64,000 bases of DNA from Austropuccinia psidii (GCA_023105745.1 JALGQZ010000011.1:48328698-48392697), one strand, 5' to 3'; shown: positions 36,375 to 47,359, counted from the first letter of the stretch. Notes: generated by a model from the sequence alone, not told the origin. Made by a program: numbers and translations.

Positions 36375-37834
36375 ATGGCACCTAAAGGCAAGTCAGTCCG
36401 ATCTCAGGAGCCAATTGAAGATTGTGAGTATGACCAGTCTTCATTCATTTTTTGATGTGTTAACTGATGATGTGCATGGCAGGTGATGAACTGTATGCAT
36501 CTTCACCTCTGGTCCATAAAGAGAAAGTCACTGGACGTCATCATCCATATTCCTCCAAACCAAGAACAGCTCATGCCAGTTCATCAAGAGAAAAAATGGT
36601 GGATGATGAGGATGAGAACATGTCTCCAACTCAAATGGAAACAAATGATGAAGCAAGGAGTGACAATTTCACGGCGCATGATCATGGCACTCAGTCAAAT
36701 AATGAGTTCACCCATCCTCAAATGCCCCTTGCCCAGAGTATGCTTGAACAATCTGAGGTCAGACAGCAAAGGAACCAGGCTCGTAAAGCTCACAATGTGG
36801 CGAAACGTGCAAGCCAGAAGGAGCAACAAAAATGGCTGAAAGCAGAACTTCCAGAGAATGTCCATGGAATGAGATCAGCAGTACACGCACATTGCCTGTT
36901 CCTACTCAAAGTTAGGGATAAGGATTTTTCCTCACTACCAGCACCACCAAGCACAGAAGAGCGTGAGATTGCAATTCAAGTGGCTGGTCATCTCGGATAT
37001 GTCCCCAAGGATGTTTTCAATGAGCCATCAACACAGGTTCAGTCTCAGGGTTTCCAAAGCTACTGCGAAAATGAGCTCCACAAGCTAGGACTAAAGCGAT
37101 TCACTTGGGACTGGGAGAGCTCATGGCAACATCCGTTCAATGAGCTGATGTCTATGGTGTTTTACCGTACATTCCGTCTTGCACTGGTCAGCACCAAGTA
37201 TCATCATTACTGTTGGAACAAGGATCATAATAACTATGGGGTCGTAGCGGCTTTAATGGAGCGATATTTCACTTATTTGAAAAGAGAATGGAAGTCTATT
37301 CAAAAGGATGCCGAGTATTTGGTTAAAAAGAAGGAGAATCAAAAGCTCGCAAAGATTCGTCAAAGGGTTAGTTAATGTCTCTCTTCTTCATTGTGAGCAA
37401 AGACTGATGATGATCTACTTCATTATGTGCAGACCTGTGAGCGCCGTCGTGAATGGTGTGATACGGCTAAATTTCCCATTCTAGCATCACAATTCAATGA
37501 CCCCCGAGTATGTTCAGATACTGAGGAGGTACTGGAAAATGGCCGTCAAGTTTACCGCAAAGTGGGATTACGCTGGCGCTCCCAGTTATTTAATGAATTG
37601 GTATTAAAAATGGATCGAGACATAGAGTTTTGTAATCGCATTAAAAAAAAGGGTAAAAAAACTATTGATAGATTGCCAGAATTACGATCGACAGATGATG
37701 GTGATATTCCAGAAGGCTTATCATTTCAGGTATTTGATCAAGAGTGGCTCAAAGGCTGTAGTAAGATGCAAACTAGCGCCCTCAAGATACTTGACATGCC
37801 AGTTATTAGGCCGAATGGTGATGCTCTGCAATAA
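36375..37834 (+). CDS. Transposon-encoded protein of unknown function, three or four exons
   Basis: Exons 36,375-36,423, 36,483-37,366 and 37,433-37,834 join with GT-AG introns of 59 and 66 bp in a continuous frame of 445 codons beginning MAPKGKSVRSQ. An upstream intron at 36,308-36,372 links to the possible first exon. The N-terminal third is polar and basic (RQQRNQARKAHNVAKRASQ). The middle contains a conserved-looking aromatic block (RFTWDWESSWQHPFNELMS, MVFYRTFRLAL, YHHYCWNKD) and Lys-rich helical segments (YLKREWKSIQKDAEYLVKKK). I do not recognise a domain. Its position next to the transposase makes a TnpA-like accessory, DNA-binding role possible, but that is inference. No stop interrupts these three exons. 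Confidence 0.65.
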
Positions 37835-38169
37835 CTTAGTAATATAAATGTATAGCACCGTTACAAATTAACATTTTGTGAATTATTTGTGCAGGTGTAA
37901 TACAATCTGAGTATTAATCCTTAAAGATGCAACTTGCTAAATATGTCAGAATATAGACAATATGAGTTGGACTGTATCACCGTCTCCCTTAGAAATAATA
38001 CTCTATTGCTCATTTTCATTGAGAAAATATTGAAGGAGTTCGATCCAGCTCATGGTGTTCATAATTGTGGACCTGTGCCGGAGTCAACAGGAGTTATCAA
38101 CTTTGTCAATCACAAAATATATAATATCAGTAAGGCTCACGAAGTTAATGATTTTTTCTTTTCTTGGAC
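37835..38169. other. Gap between convergent genes
   Basis: 3' ends of the unknown plus-strand gene and the minus-strand helicase face each other here. A plus-strand frame at 37,934-38,284 overlaps the helicase end and has no supporting motif. Confidence 0.4.
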
Positions 38170-40570
38170 CTATTGGTGTTTGGAAAATGGCATTTCCATA
38201 AGGAAGGATTTTAGAATAGCAATACAATTAGGGTCAAAGATGATCTTGAAAGGTACCTTCCGCATGTTGACCTCAACTGAATGAGGAGTTATATAGTGGA
38301 TGACCTTTACAGGTTGTTGTTGGCCAATACGATGGAGTCGATCAACAGCCTGAGCCTCAATGGCTGGGTTCCAATTGTGCTCCTGCAAATGTGGATGTCA
38401 GGGGCCGCAAATCAGGGCAGAATTTTGGGGGTCCCCTCACCATTAAATAGACCGTATTAGCACAAGTTATATTGAGGCCAGTTCCAGCTGCAGCAATGGA
38501 TGCAATCAGTACTTCACATTCAGGATTATTGAAGAAAGTATCCAGTGCCTTCTCCTGTGCTCATGCTGTAATTGTTCCATCAATTCGTGCTGAAAGGATA
38601 GAGTGATGGGCAAGGGCAATACCAATTCTACAATATGAAAAAGTCAGATGGATTCAATTGGTAATGGATGCATATTAGAATTAACGCACAAATCTAGAAA
38701 TTGGGTCCATTGGGAGTAAACCACCGCTTTGGTGGGACCACACCTTGTTTGTTTGTTCTTCATTAAGCTTTGTAGGAGGTGTGCAATTTTACTACTCATC
38801 ATGCATGTTTCCACATCCACAATAATTCGTGTGATTCTTGGGGAGTTATCCTGAGTGCTCCTGCCCTCGGGGTCTTCCAACTCCGCCTCCGCAATTGTGT
38901 TAAGCATGATGTGATGGTTACAACATATTCGCAGCTTATTAATATTTCTGAAAAATTCTCCTGGTCCTTTGCTTTTGGATGATAGGAATTCTTCATATAA
39001 TATGGAATATTCTTGCTGCATGGTCGGGTTGAGTGGGAGCAGCTCATAATGATGGCTAATAGTGGGGAGGGATTCGAGATGTGTGGTTTTGGTGCGGCGC
39101 AAACTTAAATGCCGCAATGCCAAATGCAAGATATCATTGCAACCTTTGGAAAGACTACTCAGGATGAATGGTGACCAGTTATCTTGATCGGCGCTCTGGG
39201 GTTGAGTGATGAATGATATTATGCCCAAAAAGTCATAAATGGTGTTGTGAATAGGTGTGCCCGTTAAACATATTCGACGGGATGAAAGGAGGCTATTAAT
39301 GGCACAGTGAGTGGCAGTGTATTGAGAGCGAATATAGCTATAAGAGGGGGAAAGGGTTATTGGATATAAAAGGTAATTTGAATCATTTAAGCTCAGCCAC
39401 TCACTGTGCTTCATCCAAGATTATACGATGCCAATTGATTTGAAAAATGAATGATGTAGAGGGATTGGTTTGCTTAAATTCTTGGGTGATAGTATTGTAA
39501 GAAGTGATGATGATATCATATTTTAAGATGTCGTCTTTGGATAATGAGTGACGAGTGGGACCATGGTAGATTTTGGAATGCAGCGCTCCAGCCTGAGCAT
39601 GCTTGGATATTTCTGATTGCCAGTTGGTAATTAAGCGAGGGGGGCAGATGATAATGGTGGGCGTGGAGCGATGGGGGTTTGAAATCATCCGCTCTTTGGA
39701 GGTACCAATTAGAGAAATGGCCTGAATGGTTTTACCTAATCCCATATCATCCGCGAGCAGTCCCCCAAGAGGGGTATTGGTCGAAAGGGATTCAAATGAG
39801 CTAACGACCCTGTTTGTAATGATGTGCCTGGCATTGAAAGTGGATCCTGGGGGTGAGGTGGCCCAAAGGTTACGGGCTGATTGGCCATTGGGGATTTCTC
39901 GATCCCAGAGAAAAGCTAGTCCGGTCTTTTGATGAGGGAGGAGGGGGGTTTGAATAATGGCATGGGGCGGGGTCATCATGGGGAGGTCTGATCCACTGGG
40001 TAATTGTATCAGTTTCTGCTTGGAAACCAATGATGAAACAGCAGGATATGAAACTGGCGTCGAGCTTGAAGCGGGAAATGTCGGAGTGAAGAGTTGACAT
40101 TGACTATGAGTATCACAGTCATATTCTTTGGGCATTTTAAGCTTGAAATCTTGTGTTCGAAAGCTTTCCATTATGAATAAAATGTTTGGATACCTTGTGA
40201 AGAACATCAATGCTAGATTGGGTTTCTGAGATGAGGAGGGATCATTTGCATCAGTCATAAATACTCCCTCAACGAATAATATTTGAGAAGGATTGGATTG
40301 GCAATTTTCAATCCATGCGCCACCAGGACCACAGTGCATGAACGTTTTTGGTGCCCCAAGGAATGGTATCAGCCTTTTGGAAAGGGTTCCAGGTAGAGAG
40401 CCAATAGCATGCTGGTGATTGGGGAGATAAACAAATATGTTGTGTTGATTGTGCCATATGATAATCCAAGAGGCTAAGTGGGAATCCTCAGGATTTAAGG
40501 CTATATCACTATTTATTTGAATACAAATATTAATCATCCCAATGCAAAGTGGTTGTGAAGGGGTTGACAT
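38170..40570 (-). CDS. SNF2-family helicase, Rad5/Rad16/HLTF-like
   Basis: ATP-dependent DNA translocase of the SNF2 superfamily, expected in the nucleus on chromatin. Exons 40,570-39,405, 39,337-38,690, 38,627-38,441 and 38,382-38,170 join in frame (738 codons). Walker A is LADDMGLGKT at residues 272-281, motif Ia TIIICPPRLITNWQ at about 305, motif II DEAH restored exactly across intron 1, motif III LTGTP; in the C-terminal lobe are AVVYSQWTQFLDL, AAAGTGLNIT and motif VI RLHRIGQ. I see no RING insert like that of Rad5 itself. The first 200 residues are of unknown type. One in-frame TGA (38,563-38,561) lies between the lobes and fits CGA to TGA. The C-terminus after motif VI is short. It may remodel chromatin for transposition or for the TET-like enzyme; this is inference. 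Confidence 0.88.
38383..38440 (-). other. Intron 3 of the helicase gene
   Basis: 58 bp, GTGAGG...TTGCAG, joining VYLM to EHNWNPAIEAQA in phase, the usual order before SNF2 motif VI. A second intron of about 62 bp (donor GTGCGT at 38,689, acceptor near 38,628) lies upstream. Confidence 0.75.
39338..39404 (-). other. Intron 1 of the helicase gene
   Basis: 67 bp, GTGAGT...TTATAG. Splicing converts the terminal DEAQ-stop into DEAH followed by the expected continuation, which makes this the best-supported intron of the window. Confidence 0.9.
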
Positions 40571-40935
40571 GATGGCTATTTGAAATTATTCGGGGACAGT
40601 TGGAAATTATATGATCGGGAGGGGTTAGCTAAAGGGAATGAAGAGGAATAAGCGCAGGTGGGAAACTTATATGGGTGGCAGCCACAGGCCAAAAGGGGGA
40701 TGGCCTGTGGTTACGTGCATGGTCTTGATGGGGATGGGCATCTTGGGCTGTTAATTTTCATATCCAATTTGGGGCATATATCAAGGGAAGGTGGCCAAAA
40801 TGTGGGTGCACCGATATGACTGCTGGATCTGCAGCAAGGTACAAATCCTTTGGTGGAACAAGGTTGACATTAGCATATCCGAAATTGGGTGGGTTGTAGC
40901 AACTTATTGTGGAGGGCATATTAGACGCATGCAGT

Positions 40936-40963
40936 CATGTTCGCTGGTGTGACAGCGAACATG
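40936..40963. promoter_or_regulatory. Palindrome family member 2
   Basis: Arms CATGTTCGCTG and CAGCGAACATG (11 bp, perfect) around a 6-bp loop, 366 bp upstream of the helicase start. Confidence 0.8.
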
Positions 40964-41072
40964 GATGCATATCTTCCCCAGGTTAATTGTCGCAAAGGGA
41001 CCTACTGGGCAATGTTGGCCGTTTCAAAGGGCAATCTCACTGTGGGGATGTTTGTGTGTGGGCGGGTGAGAT

Positions 41073-41098
41073 ATGTTCAGTGGCGTGCCACCGAACAT
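41073..41098. promoter_or_regulatory. Palindrome family member 3
   Basis: ATGTTC and GAACAT arms with the central GTGGCGTGCCAC core. It lies 110 bp beyond member 2, still upstream of the helicase. Confidence 0.8.
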
Positions 41099-42295
41099 GA
41101 CTTTGGTTTTGCGTGAAGTTTTCTGATGACGGATTCCAACTGGGCTTCAGGGGGGGAAGTGTGGCATGATCAAACGGGGCACCGACCGTGAGGCATGATC
41201 CACATCTACATTCACCCCTATTGCGTTTGAGGAGGCAGTTTATCCCCCGAGATTGGGATCACGGTCTTTGCCTCACGCGTATACAAAACTCCGGAGAAAG
41301 AGGCCACCCACCCAAGGGAATTTCTGGCTGCAAGCCACGTGCCACAACCTGCGTGGGGCGTGTGAGAACGTGAAGAAAATGACCCGCGGTGGGAGATACC
41401 CACGCAAACATGACCAGCCTCAGCAATCATAGGCTGGGATTGTTATTCTAATGTGGATGAGGCTGAAGCAAATCCACACTGATTGGCCTCAGGTTTCCAC
41501 GCGCAAGCGGGTGAGCGTCTGCAGTCAAGCTGACAACCCAACCAAGAAAATAGGCAGCTGGAAGACTGGCAGTAAAATGTCTTCCAGGCATGTGAAAGCT
41601 GCCTGCGTATGACCCATCGGGGGTGCGTATGAAAAGTGTGTGGCTGCCCGACAATGAACAAGCAGGGCCAGTCATTGTTGGCCCCGACAATGGCACCGGA
41701 GTGAATCCACTGTTTGTGTATTACCCAAATAATAAGTCATCCCATTATGACCCACTTTCATTAACTCGGATTACACCCGCGTCTATGCCATTGTTAGGCA
41801 GAGCTCTGCAAAAAGGTGCACCAAAGGGATGCAGTTGAGATATATGACTCAATGGCTTGACGTGATTTTCATGTTACATTGCTGAACAGCTTTTGCTCTG
41901 CCCGGCAGCATACATTTACACAGGTGTACTGTGTACTACAGTGTTGGCTGTACAGATCAGGAAGGTGTTATACTACTTGAGCCTGCATGCATATAGCGAA
42001 TGTGCATGCACCTTCCGATCGTTTGCATATACGTAGCTCATGTGCCACATGCTCAGCATTGCGTTTCACCCGATTTGCACACGCAAGCTGAGCATATCAT
42101 GGTCAAAAGCACCGTGTGAAAGTGCTCAGTAAAGCCATGGAATGAACTATTTTTGCAATAGTTCATTGGAAGGCTCAGTTTGGAGCACTTCACCAAAGCG
42201 TGTGAAATGCTGCAGCTGGCTGAAATGTCCCCCGATGCTGTGCCAAATGCTCAGATTGTGGGCATACAAAAACAACTGAGCAATGGCTCAGCATG

Positions 42296-43033
42296 GTGCA
42301 TTTGATATTTTTATATCAATAGTTCAATCACTGTGCCATTAAAATGTTCAGCCACTGAGCATTTCAATTATGACCCAAAAGCAAACCTGAGCAATGGGTT
42401 GAGGCAAGCTCACGCTATATTCACTTGTGTTACAGCCCCCCCCTTTGTTCACATACTATTACCAAGCCATACGGCTGGTAATATTGCCGCGGTCACTTGT
42501 GACCAAATGCACCGGGTGCATTTCTGCATGGGTCACTTGTGCATTCCACCCACAATGCACATTCAACAAGGGCCTCACGACCACCCTCCCGGGTGATCGG
42601 GTGGCTATTTAAGGAAAGAAAGGGGATTTGACTGAGTATTGCAATTTAATAAATTGCAATACTCAGCGGTGCATTTGATATTGTTATATCAATAGTTGAA
42701 TAACTGTGCAATTAAAATGTTCAGCCACTGAGCATTTCAATTATGACCCGAAAGCAAACCTGAGCAATGGGTCGAGGCAAGCTCACGCTGTATTCACTTG
42801 TCTTACAGCCCCCCCCTTTGTTCAAAGACTATCACCAGGCCATACGGCCGGTGATCTTGCCGCGGTCACTTGTGACCAAATGCACCGGGTGCATTTCTGC
42901 ATGAGTCACTTGTGCATTGCACGTTGAATGCACATTCAACAAGGGCCTCACGACCACCCTCCTGGGTGATCGGGTGGCAATTTAAGGAAACAAAGGGGAT
43001 TTGACTCAGCTTGACAATTCAATAAATTGCAAT
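42296..43033. repeat. Direct tandem duplication, unit about 373 bp
   Basis: Copy 1 starts GGTGCATTTGATATT at 42,296, copy 2 at about 42,669. Both contain GTTCAGCCACTGAGCATTTC, the palindromes GGTCACTTGTGACC and AAATGCACCGGGTGCATTT, and end in AATAAATTGCAATACTCAGC. Matching open frames (42,333-42,596, 42,706-42,927) differ by several replacements and have no start context, so coding is not supported. Confidence 0.9.
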
Positions 43034-43619
43034 ACTCAGCCAGACCCCCATTGTTCTTCTGCCTCACGCGAGCATTTCACTTCTCAGTTGCAGCATTCGC
43101 TGAGACTCAGCTTCAATTTTGCCCACACGCCTTGAAGCTGAGACTCTTGCGGGTGCTGAAACTGCTGAGATCGTCTCAGCTTCACCATGGTATAAAAGAC
43201 CATCTTCACACGACACGCACTTCACTTTCTTTCTCACCCGCTCCACTTCGTTCAACCTCACCCGCGTTTGTCCTTGTGCGTATTCCCCCTCGTCTTCCTG
43301 CCTTTCCAGTTCTTTCTTTCGCACTCGACTAACCCCACTCCCCTTCCTGCTCGCTTTTTGTTTATTCTTCTGATCCGTTCAGAAGCTCCCTTCTATCCAC
43401 CTTGTGCGTTACCTCTTTTTTTAACTTTTGTCAGCATTATGTACCGATATTAATATTTTTCTTCCTTCACGACTTCCTTCCAGAGTTTTAAAAACTTCCG
43501 ACTAGAGCGTTTTCAATTTGATTCCGTTTTAAATTTATATAATTCATCGTATGCCTTCATTTTCTTTCTTGATTGTTTACTTTGTATGCAGTTACTAACC
43601 TCGCTTGTTTTGTTTTTAG
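43034..43619. promoter_or_regulatory. Upstream region of the Zn2Cys6 gene
   Basis: Pyrimidine-rich (CTTTCTTTCTCACC, CCTTTCCAGTTCTTTC) over 43,200-43,420, as often seen before transcription starts of filamentous fungi. TATAAAAGACC at about 43,190 is a possible TATA element. Confidence 0.4.
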
Positions 43620-44983
43620 ATGTCGTGCACTTTATGCACCAAGCGGGGTATCCCCTGCATTCGTTCCTCGACGACGAACGACGCTTGTGATGCTTGCCGA
43701 CAAGCACACAAGAAATGTTTGTTCGTTGTCCGCCCCTTCCGACCACGAGGCCAGAGGAGTTCTCGCCCAAGACGCCCTCGCGAGGACTCCTTTGTGGTCG
43801 ACGATGATGAAACCATTTCCGAGCGTGAATGGACGCCGGGCCCCCAAACAGGCCAACGGGAACGATTACGGACGATTAGCCCTGTCCCCTCCAGTATCGA
43901 TTTGTCCACTCCCCCTCCTAGGCCACCATCCGATGGTCACTTCACTCCTCGACCGGAGCGAAGTGATTATCCGGCCGATGAAGGATGGCGATGGCGAGAG
44001 GACATTCGAGCTTGGGCTGATCGTCACCATGTCTTGTCACCGATGGGATTCAAACGCCAAAGTAAGTTTTATTTCTCCTCCTTATCTCATTTCTCTTCAC
44101 GCAATAATATTGACTTTTTTCCATTTCTCATAGAACAAAACCCCCCAAATCCCCCCCGACAAGACTCTCCCGTTGCTAGTTTGCCTCGCGAGCAAACCCC
44201 CCGGGAACCCACTCCAGGCCCGAGTGGCACCCGATGGTCTGAGGAATTATTCCGCGGTAAGCAGCCAAAGTTTCATTTCATTTCCACTTTCACTTTCGAG
44301 TCGAGTGAACTGACTCTTCCTCCTTTTTTAGAACCCTCCCAAACCGCAGAGCCACCTATTCCTGGCCCAAGTCCAGCGTCCCAACAACCTGAGGACGATA
44401 CGACTTGTGAGCCAGAACCTGAGGTGGCTCCTACGCAATCCACGGAGGAACCTTTTGGTAAGTCACCACTTCTCCTTCTTCACTCTTCTCAACTTTTCCT
44501 CACCATTTTTTCAACCGTCTCCAGATCGTCCCGCCACTCCTCGCTCGATAATCATCATCGACGATACGCCCGTGGGATCCCCAGTTCCCCATCCCCCTTC
44601 TTCTTACCCGACTCGCCCACCTTCCCCTTCCATCCCCCCCCCTCCACTCCAACCCCGGTTCCCTCCCCAGTGCCCCCGAGAACCCCAACGCCTCCTCCCC
44701 CCCGGTGCCAAGCTCGTCTCATTCCCACGATGACGCTCGCCAGGAATTCACCGACCTGCGACCGACCCTAATGATTCCTCGAGCAATCGTCCACGATTCG
44801 ATCAACCGAATCTTGTTGGAGCATCGTCGCTTGCTCGACATGATTCCTTTCGTGGATGCAACTCATCAAAATGAGATGCACCGGGACTTCCGGGACGAAC
44901 TAAACCGCCTCCTTCCCCAGGCACTGGAGGCTTATCCAAAGGAGGACATAACCGGGATAGTCTCCAAATTCCTCGAAAAATAA
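43620..44983 (+). CDS. Zn(II)2Cys6 zinc-cluster protein, proline-rich, four exons
   Basis: Probable DNA-binding protein. Residues 3-33 fit the fungal binuclear cluster exactly: C3-X2-C6-X6-C13-X9-C23-X2-C26-X6-C33, followed by a basic stretch (FRPRGQRSSRPRRPR). Exons 43,620-44,061, 44,134-44,256, 44,332-44,457 and 44,525 onward are separated by GTAAGT/C introns of 72, 75 and 67 bp, all in phase. A long Pro/Ser/Thr-rich region follows. Exon 4 reaches a stop at 44,733, but a second frame from 44,705 to 44,983 (RPTLMIPRAIVHDSINRILLEHRRLLDMIPF) looks like the true helical C-terminus. A one-base slip in the C runs at 44,633-44,704, biological or from sequencing, would connect them. The plan resembles the gag-like pseudogene at 10,127. 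Role unknown: transcription regulator or binder of the transposon ends. Confidence 0.75.
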
Positions 44984-45414
44984 AAAATTTAAAAAAAAAT
45001 AATCCCATTATTTCCACTTTTGATCATTTTTAATACTCTCTTTTAAATAAATTATTATTTGTAATCAATTATTATTATGTTCAAATTGTATTACATTCTT
45101 TGTTCACGTAAAAATTACTTATTTCCTCCTTAGAGAAAAACCCTGATTGCGTGAGAATTATTTTTGTAAGTGCCCCACCAAGAGTTTGAGTGAGTATTTG
45201 TTTTCGTGAACCTCTTTTTCTCAAAATGCGCCAATAGTTGCCGTTATCCTCTCCTATATTTTCTTCTTCCATGGTTTAGAGCCATCCCCATTCTTAACTG
45301 TAAAAAAGCGGGAGGTTCCCGTATGTGAGCAATCCAGTCCAGATTCGTGAAACATGGCCTTTCCTATGGTCACACGCTATTAATCTTACTCATGTATTGA
45401 ATTGTTTAAATTGT
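44984..45414. other. AT-rich 3' region after the Zn2Cys6 gene
   Basis: No gene seen. AATAAATTATTATT near 45,046 may serve 3' end formation of the plus-strand gene. Confidence 0.4.
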
Positions 45415-45960
45415 CTGGAACCTTCACAAGCATAAGGATTGGCGTGTGACTTGTCGGGAGGCTGCACAGGCGTAAGGATTGGCGTGTGAATTGTTGGGAG
45501 CCTGCACAGGCATAAGGATTGGCGTGTGAATTTTCGGGAGCCTGCACAGGCATAAGAATTTGTGAGCATTGTTGGCAACCTTCCCAAGCGTAAGGATTGG
45601 CGTGTGAATCGTCGGAAGCCTGTACAGGCGTAAGGAATTTTAGCACTTTTGGGACCCTTCACAAGCATAAGGATTGGCGTGTGAATTGTTGGGAGCCTGC
45701 ACAGGCGTAAGAATTGGCGTGTGAATTCTTGGGATCCTGCACAGGCCAAGGAAATTTCAGCATTGTGGGGAAGCTTCACAAGCGTAAGAATTGGCGTGTG
45801 AATCGTCGAAAGCCTGTAAAGGCGTAAGCATTGGCGTGTAAATTTTCGGGAGCCTGCACAGGCCCAAGGATTGGCGTTTGTAGCGCTGGCACCCCGCACA
45901 GGCGTAAGGAACTTTTAGCATTCCCAGAACCTGCACAAGCATAAGGATTCGTGTGTGAAG
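45415..45960. repeat. Minisatellite, about 13 copies of a 40-bp unit
   Basis: Unit order GGCGTGTGAA, TTGTTGGGAG, CCTGCACAGG, CGTAAGGATT. Some copies are replaced by variants with TTTTAGCAC or CTTCACAAGCATAAGG. The minus-strand frames through it (such as 45,390-45,899) merely translate the repeat and are not genes. Confidence 0.92.
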
Positions 45961-45997
45961 CATTGGCATCCTGGACAATAGCAACAAACCAGGACAG

Positions 45998-46023
45998 ATG
46001 TACGATGGCATGCCACCATACAT
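45998..46023. promoter_or_regulatory. Palindrome family member 4
   Basis: ATGTACGATGGCATGCCACCATACAT style inverted repeat with arms ATGTA and TACAT around TGGCATGCCA. It lies 125 bp past the stop of the dioxygenase gene. Confidence 0.8.
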
Positions 46024-46147
46024 AATCCACTTCACCCCTTTTTCATGTCAGACACCCCATCTCCCGCACTCGAATCCATCCAATCCTGGTCTATATTGTC
46101 CTCTGCCTTATCCCACCATTACTTACCCAACCCACATGCAAATCTCC

Positions 46148-47359
46148 TCATTCTTTGAATCGGCATGAGATTGTATTACCATCCCTGATTTGATAGCCCG
46201 CTCTCTTGGCAATCTCATAATAGCCATGGCTTTTTTGACGCATTGTTTTTGCTAACCTGCTTGAGCATTGTGCGGACATACCCACTAGTGTCGTGCTTTC
46301 GTTGTCCTGTGCTGGATCAGTATAATGAACAAATGTACTACTGGCCCACACTACCTGAATGAGCCCATGACATGCGGATAGATCAATCCAAAAATGTTCA
46401 TTTGGGAAAATCAATTTTCCACCTGTACACCGCTTTGACTCATCTCTTTGAATTTGGCCAGTCCGCTTATCAGCTTGAAACCACCATCCCGAAGCATACA
46501 GCGATGCATCCTTATCAAGATGAGGTGAATTTTTGAATCCATTCATGGTGAAAGTGAGTGCGGAAGCGAACTCGAATGCACCCTGATTTGCCGGAATATC
46601 GCCTTCATAGTTGACTTGATCAAAAGACGGAACCCCCAATGAATTGTAGCAATTTTGAATCCTCTCAGATAAATTATCCCCAACATATCGTAAGGATTGA
46701 CCTAGAATGCAACCCACTGAGCTAAGATTGGGACCTCGGTCCCGCCATTCATCTTTTGCATTTTCAATTTTGCCAGCACTTCCATACAGACCAAATTGTT
46801 CATTCTTCGTGGTGCATTTGCACCACCCAATCGCGAACATAAATCCCTCCAGTAATGCTCCATTTGTTGCAATAGGGTCGGTGAATCTCTTTTCGCGAAA
46901 TAGGAATTGTGATAATTCATCCCATTGATCGACCTCGACTTCACTCATTGTTGTGAATGGTCGGAATTCGACAAGGGCAATGAGTAATCCGGTTGAAGAG
47001 AAAATTGCCACACGCCCAAAGTGAATGCGTTTGATCTGATTGACATCCACAACCCTCCGAATTTCACTTGGGGTGATATTTGCTGATACTGGCATTGATA
47101 TTTGTGCTGTTGGGCGAGAGGAGGAAAACAACCTATTCATTCGGGTCGTTTTGTGCTCATTTGTCTTTTGGGATCTGCTACTATTCCCGAGTGGTTGAGG
47201 GATCACTATGTGTTGAAGCACACAAGATATCAGATACTGCCAAGGAGCTTTCTTTGGCACACATCCTTTGACTTCCCTGTTGGAGCCCACATGACATTGG
47301 CACAATCTGAACCGACTAAAGCCAATGTTCTTCCGTGGGGCCCAATGAGGGTGCCACAT
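46148..47359 (-). CDS. TET/JBP-like 2OG-Fe(II) dioxygenase
   Basis: An uninterrupted 403-residue frame. It resembles the Tet-like 2OG-Fe(II) oxygenase family common in rust genomes. The family oxidises methylated bases in DNA (5-methylcytosine for TET, thymine for JBP) using Fe(II) and 2-oxoglutarate. Family-like sequence begins near residue 100 (FGRVAIFSSTGLLIALVEF at 114-132). Candidate iron ligands are H280 and D282 (SPHLDKD) and H345 (SSTFVHYTDP); R368 (QCSSRLAK) is a candidate 2-oxoglutarate contact. GGKLIFPNEHFWIDLSACHG lies between. The first 90 residues look unrelated, so the true start may be further in or on another exon. It is the only gene of the element with neither stop nor frameshift. 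Substrate is unproven; RNA or protein oxidation cannot be excluded. Confidence 0.85.
   Translation of the reverse strand: MWHPHWAPRKNIGFSRFRLCQCHVGSNREVKGCVPKKAPWQYLISCVLQHIVIPQPLGNSSRSQKTNEHKTTRMNRLFSSSRPTAQISMPVSANITPSEIRRVVDVNQIKRIHFGRVAIFSSTGLLIALVEFRPFTTMSEVEVDQWDELSQFLFREKRFTDPIATNGALLEGFMFAIGWCKCTTKNEQFGLYGSAGKIENAKDEWRDRGPNLSSVGCILGQSLRYVGDNLSERIQNCYNSLGVPSFDQVNYEGDIPANQGAFEFASALTFTMNGFKNSPHLDKDASLYASGWWFQADKRTGQIQRDESKRCTGGKLIFPNEHFWIDLSACHGLIQVVWASSTFVHYTDPAQDNESTTLVGMSAQCSSRLAKTMRQKSHGYYEIAKRAGYQIRDGNTISCRFKE

Larger units (their letters stand above)
40571..42295. other. Long non-coding GC-richer region of the transposon
   Basis: About 1.7 kb upstream of the helicase. Open frames at 41,188-41,838 on both strands have no motif and look like chance in higher-GC DNA. 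The phrase GGCATGATC is repeated near 41,163 and 41,192. Confidence 0.5.

Noticed and set aside
37934..38284. 116-codon plus-strand frame
   Set aside because: Overlaps the helicase C-terminus on the other strand and shows no recognisable motif.
41188..43373. Several overlapping frames on both strands
   Set aside because: No domain, no intron logic, and partly translations of the 373-bp repeat; chance frames in GC-richer DNA.
45415..45960. CRISPR-like array of direct repeats
   Set aside because: Units are head-to-tail with no unique spacers, in a eukaryotic transposon; it is a minisatellite.
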